Positions 1 through 6,292 of a stretch of 7,967 bases of DNA are shown in pieces. The stretch comes from CAJXNP01 sp050305935 (GTDB lineage: Bacteria > Bacteroidota > Bacteroidia > Cytophagales > Cyclobacteriaceae), in contig JBNLGG010000113.1 of NCBI GenBank assembly GCA_050305935.1, positions 1-7,967 on the forward strand. Direction: 5' to 3'. How positions within the stretch are numbered: position 1 is the stretch's first letter; every line of letters starts with the position of its first letter. The notes under the pieces were generated by a model. It was not told the origin of the DNA, did no database searches, and was given only the letters and a program-made list of their open reading frames with translations. A program made the translations under genes and the position numbers.

Positions 1-1
1 T

Positions 2-361
2 AGCCATTTTGAAATCAGAAAGAGCTTTTTTGGAGCGAATGGCCTGAGTACGGCAAAAGCAGATTTTTGCATACCATCTACCCAAAATCCGAGTGTGGTA
101 ATTGAGGTGAAGGCCTACGGCGCTACCGGTAGTAAACAAAGTGACGTAATAGGCGATGTGAGAAAAATAATTCAGGAAAAAAGGAGCGACACATTTTTCT
201 TTTTAGTTACAGACGGAGTTACGTGGACAGCACGAATGAGTGATTTTGAAAAGCTAATTGAATTTCAAAATCTGGGTGATATTTACAGAATATACACACA
301 GCAAATGAAACAAGAACTCCTTTCTGATTTGAAACAAATTAAGGCAGAGCTTAACTTATGA
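2..361 (+). CDS. PD-(D/E)XK nuclease, probable type II restriction endonuclease (C-terminal part, 5' end outside window)
   Basis: The frame is open from the first complete codon at base 2, so the gene begins left of the window; the GTG at 95 is internal, not a start. The visible 119 residues contain a PD-(D/E)XK-like core: an Asp (codon 62-64, in ADFCIP), then 13 residues later IEVKAYG, with Glu at 104-106 and Lys at 110-112. After it come TGSKQSD, a hydrophobic strand followed by TDGVTW, and a helical tail rich in Lys, Gln and Leu. Asp...Glu-x-Lys followed by a glycine-rich turn is the metal-binding centre of many restriction enzymes, and the C-terminal layout fits a type II enzyme that cuts double-stranded DNA. 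I cannot name the subfamily or recognition site. No methyltransferase partner is in view; it would have to lie to the left. The downstream gene, 29 bases away, is not an obvious partner. Confidence 0.6.
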   Translation, partial: SHFEIRKSFFGANGLSTAKADFCIPSTQNPSVVIEVKAYGATGSKQSDVIGDVRKIIQEKRSDTFFFLVTDGVTWTARMSDFEKLIEFQNLGDIYRIYTQQMKQELLSDLKQIKAELNL

Positions 362-390
362 TTTTTGGATAAATAGTTGAAGGTTATTTC

Positions 391-765
391 ATGAATTTGC
401 CCCACGACCTCTCCACCTTCTACCTCCACCAGCCCGAACCCAACAAAAGCTGCCTACTTGCCTTGCGAAGTATTATTCTCAACCAGGATCCAAATATCAC
501 GGAAACAAGGAAATACGGGATGCCCTGCTTCTGCTACAAGAAGAAAATGTTCTGTTACCTCTGGACGGACAAGAAAAGCAATGAGCCTTATGTCCTTATG
601 GTGGAAGGAAAGCGTCTTCATCATCCCGGACTGGAGGAGGGAAGCCGCTCCCGGATGAAGATATTTCGGATCAATCCTAATGAGGATCTCCCGATAGAAA
701 CAATCGAAAGCATCTTGAATGATGCGCTGGATTTGTACAGAAATGGAGTGATTAAGGTGAAATAA
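391..765 (+). CDS. DUF1801 domain protein, small cytosolic
   Basis: This 124-residue protein matches the short Bacteroidota form of DUF1801 (YdhG-like) proteins along its whole length. The recognisable blocks are FYLHQPEPNKSCLLALRSII near the N-terminus, RKYGMPCFCYKKKMFCYLW at about 40-58, EGKRLHHPGLEEG at about 72-84, and a C-terminal helix ending in LYRNGVIKVK. There is no signal peptide or membrane segment, so it should be cytosolic. The family has no firmly established biochemical role. Cysteines 21, 46, 48 and 55 cluster in the conserved half, but they are not arranged as a classical zinc site. The ATG at 391 is chosen because the family block starts right after it. The gene lies 29 bases after the nuclease gene in the same direction, so the two may be co-transcribed, although nothing suggests a shared function. 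The family assignment is strong; the function is unknown. Confidence 0.8.
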   Translation: MNLPHDLSTFYLHQPEPNKSCLLALRSIILNQDPNITETRKYGMPCFCYKKKMFCYLWTDKKSNEPYVLMVEGKRLHHPGLEEGSRSRMKIFRINPNEDLPIETIESILNDALDLYRNGVIKVK

Positions 766-1406
766 GCTACAGGCGATCTAGCCCTGCCTTGCCAACTGGC
801 GGATTTGTCAGAACCAATTTTTTAACTGAAACTGAATGCGTCGATTTTGGCTGGAGAGGCACCAGACGCTGGCTTGTACCTCGCAAAAAAATAAGGAAAA
901 AACGATCCAACGGCTATTAAACAAATGAATGCTACTCGTTGTTTATCTTCTTGAACTAAGCTGCTGTCGAACCGAATTTTCCTTTTTACTAATCTATCTA
1001 ACTATGGATTTATTCAGCGCTTTTATATTCTACCATTTGAGATGGCAAGTTATGTTAGAATTTTTTATTAGCTGTGTCATTATGTCTTAGATATAGGTGC
1101 CTATTGTTTTATCACAATACCCATTAATCATTTCCGGTTTTACGGTCGCTGTTATCTAAGATATTCTGGGCATCCGAAGTAGCTTTCCATTTTGTAGCCG
1201 TTTCGATGTACCTAGTGGTAGGAAGAGCTTTTTTCTCATTAAACATTTCCTCGCTGTACAAATTTTTCTACCCTGCCGGTAATGTTTTGATCTGATGATC
1301 TATTAAGTGATGTTAAATACCTGAGCTTGGCTTGTGAATATGAATAAATCACACGTATGCCTGGGTCAGATAATTACTCAAAAATCGACCATTTAAAACT
1401 ATCACT
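766..1406. other. Long intergenic region without a convincing gene
   Basis: These 641 bases have stop codons in all frames and no long reading frame. The part at about 775-900 is richer in G and C than the rest and is open in one plus frame (Gly-Phe-Val-Arg...Asn-Gly-Tyr), without family resemblance. A 9-base inverted repeat (TCTTAGATA at 1085-1093, TATCTAAGA at 1153-1161) encloses a smaller 6-base hairpin (1102-1107 with 1114-1119). On the minus strand a 47-codon stretch at 1267-1124 reads like protein but is preceded by an in-frame TAG. I found no tRNA, no Shine-Dalgarno sequence and no clear match to the Bacteroidota promoter pattern (TTG then TAnnTTTG). The promoter of the downstream methyltransferase gene presumably lies in the last 100 or so bases. 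A decayed gene or mobile-element remnant is plausible but unproven. Confidence 0.5.
1124..1267 (-). pseudogene. Possible decayed gene fragment (47 codons)
   Basis: Reading the minus strand from 1267 down to the stop at 1124-1126 gives 47 codons of protein-like composition, starting KNLYSEEMFNEKKALPTTRY and continuing IETATKWKATSDAQNIL. The codon just upstream (1268-1270) is TAG. Before it the same frame is open for only 14 more codons (HHLIDHQIKTLPAG) before another stop. The amphipathic, charged composition looks like a helical segment of a real protein. An open stretch of this length can also arise by chance in AT-rich DNA. I do not recognise the family. If real, it is the remnant of a gene broken by at least one nonsense change. 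Confidence 0.2.
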
Positions 1407-2189
1407 ATGGAAGTATTAACAAGAAAAAAAATTGAACTGAATGTAAAGGAGTTGGAGGAAAGAGTGAAAAACATGTACAGCGAAGTAGCTCGATTCCCGG
1501 AAAACACATTTCATTTTGAAATGGGCAGAGACCTGGCTCTTAGACTCGGCTATCCCGCCGAAAAATTAAATCAAATACCCAAAGAAGCGATTGAATCATT
1601 TGCTGGTGTAGGTTATTACTTTGATTTACTCCAATTGCAAAAAGGAGAGACCGTTGTCGACCTGGGTAGTGGATCAGGTATGGATATGTTTTACGCTGCA
1701 CGTCAGGTTGGTAGTGCGGGTAAAGTAGTTGGGGTAGATATGACGGCAGAACAACTCATGAAATCAAGTGAGCTTTCTTCGCAATATGATTTCAACAATG
1801 TTTTCATTCAGGAAGGGCACATAGAACATTTACCCCTGGTATCTGAAATGGCTGATGCCGTGATCAGCAATGGAGTAATCAACCTCTCTGCACAAAAAGA
1901 AAATGTTTTTAAAGAAATAGCCCGGGTATTAAAAAAAGGTGGAAGAATGGCGATTTCAGATATTGTTACTTCTTCATCGCTTCCCGATAATATCAGTTGC
2001 AATGCCACGCTTTGGGCAGCATGCATAGGTGGCGCCATGCAAAAAGACGAATATTTTAGGCTGATTGAAAAGGCAGGTCTGACCATTGTTTTCGTCAAAG
2101 AAAATCCCTACGAATTCATCTCAAAGAGCGCGAAAAATGCGAGTGAAAAATATGGAATTAAAAGCTTGTCAATTTTGGCAGTGAAATAA
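1407..2189 (+). CDS. SAM-dependent class I methyltransferase, ArsM/UbiE-like, substrate unknown
   Basis: The 260-residue protein has a class I methyltransferase fold. The SAM-binding glycine loop is VVDLGSGSGMD at 83-93, the next acidic strand end is GVDMT at 109-113, and RVLKKGGRMAISDI follows at 173-186. The surrounding blocks (LGYPAEKLNQIP at 48-58, VISNGVINL at 152-160, LWAACIGGAM at 202-211) match the arsenite methyltransferase group. In true ArsM/AS3MT proteins the block reads SNCVINL and its Cys binds As(III); here it is Gly156. The earlier Cys of the YGCG block is also replaced (SFAGVGYYF). Only Cys198 and Cys206 remain, Cys206 aligning with the second arsenic-binding Cys. Arsenite is therefore doubtful as the substrate; a thiol, metalloid or quinone-like acceptor is possible. 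The ATG at 1407 follows an A-rich leader. Two exported thiol-redox genes follow closely in the same direction, suggesting one operon. Confidence 0.8.
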   Translation: MEVLTRKKIELNVKELEERVKNMYSEVARFPENTFHFEMGRDLALRLGYPAEKLNQIPKEAIESFAGVGYYFDLLQLQKGETVVDLGSGSGMDMFYAARQVGSAGKVVGVDMTAEQLMKSSELSSQYDFNNVFIQEGHIEHLPLVSEMADAVISNGVINLSAQKENVFKEIARVLKKGGRMAISDIVTSSSLPDNISCNATLWAACIGGAMQKDEYFRLIEKAGLTIVFVKENPYEFISKSAKNASEKYGIKSLSILAVK

Positions 2190-2225
2190 AAGAAATATCC
2201 CCATTTACTTAAACAACATACCACC

Positions 2226-2783
2226 ATGAAAAGAATAATAAAGTTAATTTTCTTCTGTCAATGCCTGTTTCTCTTAATCGGCCTCGAGCAATCTTTTGGT
2301 CAGTCTAAAGAAGAGGTAAAAGCTCCATCGTTTATCCTGAAGGACCTGGATGGACGGGAAATAAATTCGAATGATTACAAAGGGAATTTTCTGGTAATCC
2401 ACATCGCCACTACCTGGTGTCCCTATTGCAATGCGGAAGCTCCTCATTTACAGAAATTAAGTGAAACTTATGCTTCCAGGGGAGTGAAAGTATTGATCAT
2501 TGATGTAAAAGAACCAGTGGATTTGGTAAAACAACAATTAAAAGAAAAACATCATTTGACATTTCCGATTTTACTGGACGAGAATGGGGCTGTGGCCTCA
2601 CTTTTCGCGCCGAAAGATGTGTTGCCCGAATTGGCAAGAGACGAGATCATGCTGGCTTCTAATATATTGGTTGATCCGGCAGGAAATATCCGATATATGT
2701 CACTGTTGGATACCAGAAACTTTGATTCCCGATTAATCGAAATTAACTCACTATTAGATGAACTACTTAATGAAAATTATTAG
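2226..2783 (+). CDS. Exported TlpA/redoxin-family thioredoxin-fold protein (WCPYC)
   Basis: The 185-residue protein begins with a signal peptide: MKRIIK, then a hydrophobic core FFCQCLFLLIGL, with likely cleavage near SFG-Q at about 25. It should therefore act in the periplasm. The mature part starts with the redoxin pattern APSFILKDLDGREI (33-46), followed by the active site TWCPYCNAEAPH with Cys65 and Cys68. A typical redoxin strand, SNILVDPAGNIRY, lies near the C-terminus. A CxxC motif in this fold carries out dithiol-disulfide exchange with partner proteins. The residue before that strand, where TlpA proteins usually have a cis-proline (TPTTF type), appears not to be proline, so it may be closer to the AhpC/TSA branch. 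It lies 36 bases after the methyltransferase gene and overlaps the next gene, consistent with one operon. The fold is secure; the natural partner is not known. Confidence 0.85.
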   Translation: MKRIIKLIFFCQCLFLLIGLEQSFGQSKEEVKAPSFILKDLDGREINSNDYKGNFLVIHIATTWCPYCNAEAPHLQKLSETYASRGVKVLIIDVKEPVDLVKQQLKEKHHLTFPILLDENGAVASLFAPKDVLPELARDEIMLASNILVDPAGNIRYMSLLDTRNFDSRLIEINSLLDELLNENY

Positions 2784-3264
2784 CATTTTCCTCCTGATAT
2801 TCATGTCAATATCGGGAGATGGGTTTTGCCAGGAACAGCAATGGGTCGCGTTGTCTGATTACCGCGTAGTTTCTGTAAAAGACAATCAATACCATGTTGC
2901 CCTTACGTTTGAGATAACAGATCAATTCCATATCCAGGCGTTTGAAGTGAACGACGAATTTTTGATCCCAACGACCCTATCTTTTGAAAACTCAGAATGC
3001 ATAGAGATAGAAGAGATATTACTACCAACGGCGGAGGAATTAAACATAACCGGGTATGATCAAACATTTCTTATTCATCAGGATGGGATAACTGTCAATG
3101 TAATTCTTACCTCATCGTGCGACAACGATGTTCAGGATAATCTGCTGGTTGGAGAATTATATTATCAGGCTTGCCAGGGAACAAAGTGTTTTTATCCAAG
3201 GGTGCTACCATTGGAAATTAATCTGAGTAACAAAAATTTAACTATCAACCATATTGCGCATTAA
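2770..3264 (+). CDS. Exported stand-alone DsbD-alpha-like (DsbD N-terminal) domain protein
   Basis: Starting at the ATG at 2770 gives 164 residues: a signal peptide (MKIISIFLLIFMSISGDGFC, cleavage near residue 20) and one beta-rich domain. The C-terminal signature YYQACQGTKCFYPRVLPLEI (131-150) matches the active-site cap of the periplasmic alpha domain of DsbD, where the two cysteines (here Cys135 and Cys140) pass reducing equivalents to thioredoxin-like partners. FHIQAF at about 53-58 matches the early WHIYA-type block. No transmembrane beta domain or C-terminal thioredoxin domain follows, so this is the alpha domain alone. An upstream in-frame ATG at 2758 is possible but adds four residues before the signal peptide. 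The start lies inside the preceding thioredoxin-like gene (14-base overlap), suggesting translational coupling and a shared redox job. Its electron donor must be encoded elsewhere. Confidence 0.75.
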   Translation: MKIISIFLLIFMSISGDGFCQEQQWVALSDYRVVSVKDNQYHVALTFEITDQFHIQAFEVNDEFLIPTTLSFENSECIEIEEILLPTAEELNITGYDQTFLIHQDGITVNVILTSSCDNDVQDNLLVGELYYQACQGTKCFYPRVLPLEINLSNKNLTINHIAH

Positions 3265-3299
3265 AGGCTATTGATATGAAATTTCAATGGTCGATTCCT

Positions 3300-3334
3300 G
3301 GAGGTGTTAGAGCTGTTTTCATTCTAACGCCTCC
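3300..3334. terminator. Hairpin between convergent genes, possible bidirectional terminator
   Basis: A 12-base stem (3300-3311 GGAGGTGTTAGA pairing with 3323-3334 TCTAACGCCTCC, one G-T wobble) closes an 11-base loop. It lies 35 bases after the DsbD-alpha-like stop and 29 bases beyond the minus-strand cyclase stop, where both transcripts need to end. Neither strand has a clear U-tract after the stem, so it is not a textbook intrinsic terminator; it may only protect 3' ends. A second, shorter repeat (CCAGGTA at 3352-3358 with TACCTGG at 3365-3371) covers the cyclase stop codon. Confidence 0.45.
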
Positions 3335-3363
3335 ACATGCTTTATCTACATCCAGGTATAAGA

Positions 3364-4701
3364 TTACCTGGTAATATTCATATGTTGAATGATTAGGCTG
3401 ACAGCTTCTTGCCAGGCTTTTTTAACGTTTTCGGTATGTAGTTCGCCTAATTCCTCACCTATGGCCTCAAGCAGGATCTCTTTGATCAGGTCATAATGCT
3501 CATTTTTGACACCATATTCCAGATGCTGTTTTCCAAGTGTCTGTAACCCCAATGCCAGGTATTCGGGTCTGCTAAGGGAGTAGATAATTCCTCGAAGCAT
3601 ATGAGTCAGCATTTTTCCCTGATCGATCATGTTTTTAGTAAACAGCTTTTTCACAGACGGGGCTTTGGCAAATAACTTCTCATAAAACCTGCTGGCGAAT
3701 TCTTCCTCATTTTTCAGCAACTCATTTAAAGTGCGCTGTACCTCAAGGTTAATATCGGAGTGCCTGAATTCTACTATTTCGTGCACAAGGAATCGCTGAT
3801 CTTTTCCTTTAAGATGAACTACAGATTTCAGGCCTGTAACAATAGAATTTTCCGGAAGAATATTGAAGAAGGCTTCTGATGCGAGGATCTTGGTTTTTAA
3901 TTCCTTGTTTTGTGCCTGAATGCGGCTGGTGACATTTACCACATCACCGATCACGGCAAACTGTTTATGACGTGGATGACCGATGTTTCCAACAAACGCC
4001 CTTCCAAAATGGATTCCGATCCCTACGTCCATTTCGGCTTCAAATTCCCGCAACTCCCATTTGTTCAGCCGTTGAATGGCATAGACCATGCCCAGGGCAG
4101 CACGGACAGCATCCATGGCATTTTTGGAATTGTTGCCTCCGCCTGCTCCGAAGAGTGCCACAATTTCATCGCCTGCATACTGGTAAATGATACCATTATT
4201 CATAAAAACGGGATCACCCAGCACGGTAAAAAAGCGATTGAGCATATGGGCGAGATCAAAGTTAGAATGGTGATCTGCCAGTTTTGTAAAATTGCGCATA
4301 TCGCAAAAGAGGATGATCAAATCCCTTTCCTCACCGATACCATAGGGAATGGTCTCTAACTGAATATTACTGATCTCAGCATTTGTCCAAATTAATCGTT
4401 CAATAGTAGCATTACTTTTCAGCAATCGGGTTTGGCAACCCAGTCGTACAGAAGGATCCCAGCCCCGGTTATTCTGTAGGTTCGTTTCCAATTTTGTCGG
4501 TGGGGTGAGGTTATTTATGCCATCCAGTACCCTGATCCGGCAAGTCGTACATAAACCGTGACCTCCGCATTCATGCAGCAACGGCACTTTATTTTTAATG
4601 GAATGTTCAAGCACACTTAGGCTATAATCAGTAGCCTCTATCTCCCGATTTAAATCGCTGAACCTGATTTTTGATTTCATGAAGGGAATCGAAATGCTCA
4701 T
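3364..4701 (-). CDS. Ferredoxin-cyclase-globin fusion: [2Fe-2S] domain, class III adenylate/guanylate cyclase and C-terminal haemoglobin domain
   Basis: Three domains lie in one 445-residue chain with no signal peptide or membrane helix. Residues about 8-105 are a plant-type ferredoxin domain with ligands Cys45, Cys51, Cys54 and Cys89 (C-x5-C-x2-C-x34-C). Residues about 122-310 are a class III cyclase: FCDMRNFT holds metal ligand Asp134, YAGDEI holds Asp178, and VIGDVVNVTSR holds Asn256 and Arg260 of the transition-state site. The usual purine-selecting Lys is Gln174 and the Asp/Thr partner is Ala249, so ATP versus GTP cannot be called. Residues about 320-442 are a flavohemoglobin-type globin: B10 Tyr340, CD1 Phe354, E7 Gln361, proximal F8 His393 and Tyr403. 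Ferredoxin-cyclase proteins and globin-coupled cyclases are each known; I do not recall this triple order being described. A redox, O2 or NO sensor making a cyclic nucleotide is the natural inference. Start at 4701; Met8 (4680) is an alternative. Confidence 0.9.
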   Translation of the reverse strand: MSISIPFMKSKIRFSDLNREIEATDYSLSVLEHSIKNKVPLLHECGGHGLCTTCRIRVLDGINNLTPPTKLETNLQNNRGWDPSVRLGCQTRLLKSNATIERLIWTNAEISNIQLETIPYGIGEERDLIILFCDMRNFTKLADHHSNFDLAHMLNRFFTVLGDPVFMNNGIIYQYAGDEIVALFGAGGGNNSKNAMDAVRAALGMVYAIQRLNKWELREFEAEMDVGIGIHFGRAFVGNIGHPRHKQFAVIGDVVNVTSRIQAQNKELKTKILASEAFFNILPENSIVTGLKSVVHLKGKDQRFLVHEIVEFRHSDINLEVQRTLNELLKNEEEFASRFYEKLFAKAPSVKKLFTKNMIDQGKMLTHMLRGIIYSLSRPEYLALGLQTLGKQHLEYGVKNEHYDLIKEILLEAIGEELGELHTENVKKAWQEAVSLIIQHMNITR

Positions 4702-4887
4702 AGATTTATAAGTTAAAAAACTTCGGGCTTATTTTGGCTATTCGTGTTGTTTAATGACGAACTATAACAACTTTTTAAATTTTTTTTCCTCCTGCGGTAA
4801 TAACTTTTGAAGCCATCCCATTAAGTCCTGTTAATCGCCTGAAATATCTGATCAGGCAAAAATGTAAAACCATTAATTATAACTATC
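4702..4887. promoter_or_regulatory. Divergent intergenic region between cyclase fusion and metY, with leader hairpin
   Basis: These 186 bases must carry the promoters of both divergent genes. I cannot point to a clear TTG/TAnnTTTG promoter pair on either strand. Two dyads are visible. GTTGTT at 4746-4751 pairs with AACAAC at 4766-4771 and is followed by a T-rich run. GCCTGA at 4837-4842 pairs with TCAGGC at 4852-4857 and ends 30 bases before the metY start, a position where it could influence metY expression. Neither resembles the SAM-I or SAM-II riboswitch core that often precedes methionine genes. The start codon follows an A/T-rich stretch with no Shine-Dalgarno sequence. Confidence 0.35.
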
Positions 4888-6216
4888 ATGTCTGAACAAT
4901 TAAAATTCGAAACACTTCAGTTACACGCAGGTCAGGAAATTGATGAAACCACCAGATCTCGTGCCGTTCCTATTTATCAAACTACATCTTTCACATTTAA
5001 AGATTCAAAGCACGGAGCAGCCTTATTTGCACTTCAGGAGTTTGGCAATGTGTATACAAGGATCATGAATCCTACCACCGATGTCTTTGAAAAGCGAATG
5101 GCAGCTTTAGAGGGTGGTGTCGCCGGTTTGGCAGTGGCATCCGGACAAGCCGCACAATTTATTGCTTTGAGCAGCATCCTGACTTCGGGAGATAACTTTA
5201 TCAGTACGAGCCACCTGTACGGAGGTTCTTATAACCAATTCAAGGTCTCTTTTAAGCGATTGGGAATTCAGGTGAAGTTTACTGAAAACGACGCTCCGGA
5301 AAGTTTTGAGGAATTGATTGACTCCAAAACCAAGGCCATCTATTTGGAGACTATTGGAAACCCGGAATTCAATATTCCGGATTTTGAAGCCATCGCGGAA
5401 GTAGCACAGAAATATGACATTCCTTTGGTAGTGGATAATACTTTTGGAGCAGGAGGTTATTTGTTTCAACCCATAAAACATGGAGCCAATGTAGTGGTTT
5501 CATCCGCTACTAAATGGATAGGCGGCCATGGTACCAGCATCGGCGGGATCATCGTTGACGGCGGGAATTTCAATTGGGGTAATGGTAAATTCCCACAATT
5601 CAGTGAGCCTTCGGAAGGATACCACGGAATGGTCTTTTGGGATATTTTCGGTGAAGGAAATCCTTTGGGAATGCCGAATATCGCATTTGCCATCCGATGC
5701 AGGGTAGAAGGATTGAGGGATTTTGGACCGGCTTTGAGTCCTTTTAATGCCTTCCAATTGATCCAAGGTGTAGAGACCCTTTCACTTAGAATGGACCGAA
5801 TCGTTCAAAACACCATGGAATTGGCTACCTGGCTTGAAAACCATGAAATGGTGGAAAGGGTGAGTTACCCGGGATTAGCGTCAAGCCCGTATCATCAGTT
5901 GGCGAAAAAATACCTCAAGAAAGGTTTTGGAGGTGTATTGACATTTGAAATAAAAGGAGGACGTGAAGCTGCTGAAAAGATGGTCAACAATATGAAACTG
6001 GTAAGTCATCTGGCCAATGTAGGTGATTCAAAAACCCTGATCATCCATCCGTCTTCGACCACTCATCAGCAATTGTCAGATGAGGAGCAGTTGGCTTCGG
6101 GTGTTACACCCACTCAATTGCGGGTTTCTGTAGGAATAGAGCACATTGATGATATAAAAGCCGATTTCATACAGGCTTTTGAAAAGGTAATTGTTCCGGA
6201 GATGGTAGAGGCTTAG
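4888..6216 (+). CDS. metY: O-acetylhomoserine sulfhydrylase (MetY), PLP-dependent
   Basis: The 442-residue protein belongs to the Cys/Met-metabolism PLP enzymes and has the length and blocks of the MetY branch. Near the N-terminus are FETLQLHAGQ and the TTSFTF and YTRIMNPTTDVFEKRMAALEGG blocks. ASGQAA at 84-89 contacts the cofactor phosphate. VVDNTFGAGGYLFQP at 181-195 has Asp183 for the pyridine nitrogen. SSATKWIGGHG at 205-215 carries the Schiff-base Lys209. The MetY-type long insertion with FWDIFGEGNP follows. The C-terminus has HPSSTTHQQL and GVTPTQLRVSVGIEH. MetY replaces the acetyl group of O-acetylhomoserine with sulfide to give homocysteine, the direct precursor of methionine, in the cytosol. 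The aspartate kinase of the same pathway follows 107 bases downstream. Cystathionine gamma-synthase or gamma-lyase is less likely because of the insertion. Confidence 0.93.
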   Translation: MSEQLKFETLQLHAGQEIDETTRSRAVPIYQTTSFTFKDSKHGAALFALQEFGNVYTRIMNPTTDVFEKRMAALEGGVAGLAVASGQAAQFIALSSILTSGDNFISTSHLYGGSYNQFKVSFKRLGIQVKFTENDAPESFEELIDSKTKAIYLETIGNPEFNIPDFEAIAEVAQKYDIPLVVDNTFGAGGYLFQPIKHGANVVVSSATKWIGGHGTSIGGIIVDGGNFNWGNGKFPQFSEPSEGYHGMVFWDIFGEGNPLGMPNIAFAIRCRVEGLRDFGPALSPFNAFQLIQGVETLSLRMDRIVQNTMELATWLENHEMVERVSYPGLASSPYHQLAKKYLKKGFGGVLTFEIKGGREAAEKMVNNMKLVSHLANVGDSKTLIIHPSSTTHQQLSDEEQLASGVTPTQLRVSVGIEHIDDIKADFIQAFEKVIVPEMVEA

Positions 6217-6224
6217 TGGAGAGG

Positions 6225-6292
6225 GGAAACTGTCTGGCTCCTGAACTGAATTTGCGTGTTGCAAATTGGCTGGATGACCAGACAGTGTTTCC
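6225..6292. repeat. Nested inverted repeat in the metY-aspartate kinase spacer
   Basis: An outer stem pairs GGAAAC-TGTCTGG (6225-6237) with CCAGACA-GT-GTTTCC (6278-6292): 13 base pairs with a two-base bulge. Inside the loop is a perfect 7-base hairpin, AATTTGC (6249-6255) with GCAAATT (6261-6267), closing the five-base loop GTGTT. The element starts 9 bases after the metY stop and ends 31 bases before the kinase ATG. It could be an attenuator or processing site that separates expression of the two genes, or a small palindromic mobile element. It lacks a following U-tract, so a simple intrinsic terminator is unlikely. No second copy is in the window. Confidence 0.6.

Noticed and set aside
836..928. 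Small plus-strand reading frame of 30 codons (MRRFWLERHQTL...)
   Set aside because: Very short, no leader features or family similarity, and stops lie just upstream in the same frame; chance is the simpler explanation.
1808..2098. 96-codon minus-strand frame inside the methyltransferase gene
   Set aside because: It lies opposite conserved methyltransferase motifs; composition and lack of similarity mark it as a shadow.
1407..3264. Arsenic-resistance operon
   Set aside because: The methyltransferase lacks the SNC arsenic-site cysteine, and no ArsR, ArsB/Acr3 or ArsC gene is nearby.
3910..4359. 149-codon open frame on the plus strand opposite the cyclase gene
   Set aside because: It is the complement of the well-supported cyclase domain and its translation has no family resemblance.
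4702..4887. SAM riboswitch upstream of metY
   Set aside because: The leader shows only short hairpins; the conserved cores of SAM-I and SAM-II could not be found.
5107..5766. Three overlapping minus-strand frames inside metY
   Set aside because: They overlap each other and the conserved PLP-binding core of metY; none resembles a protein family.
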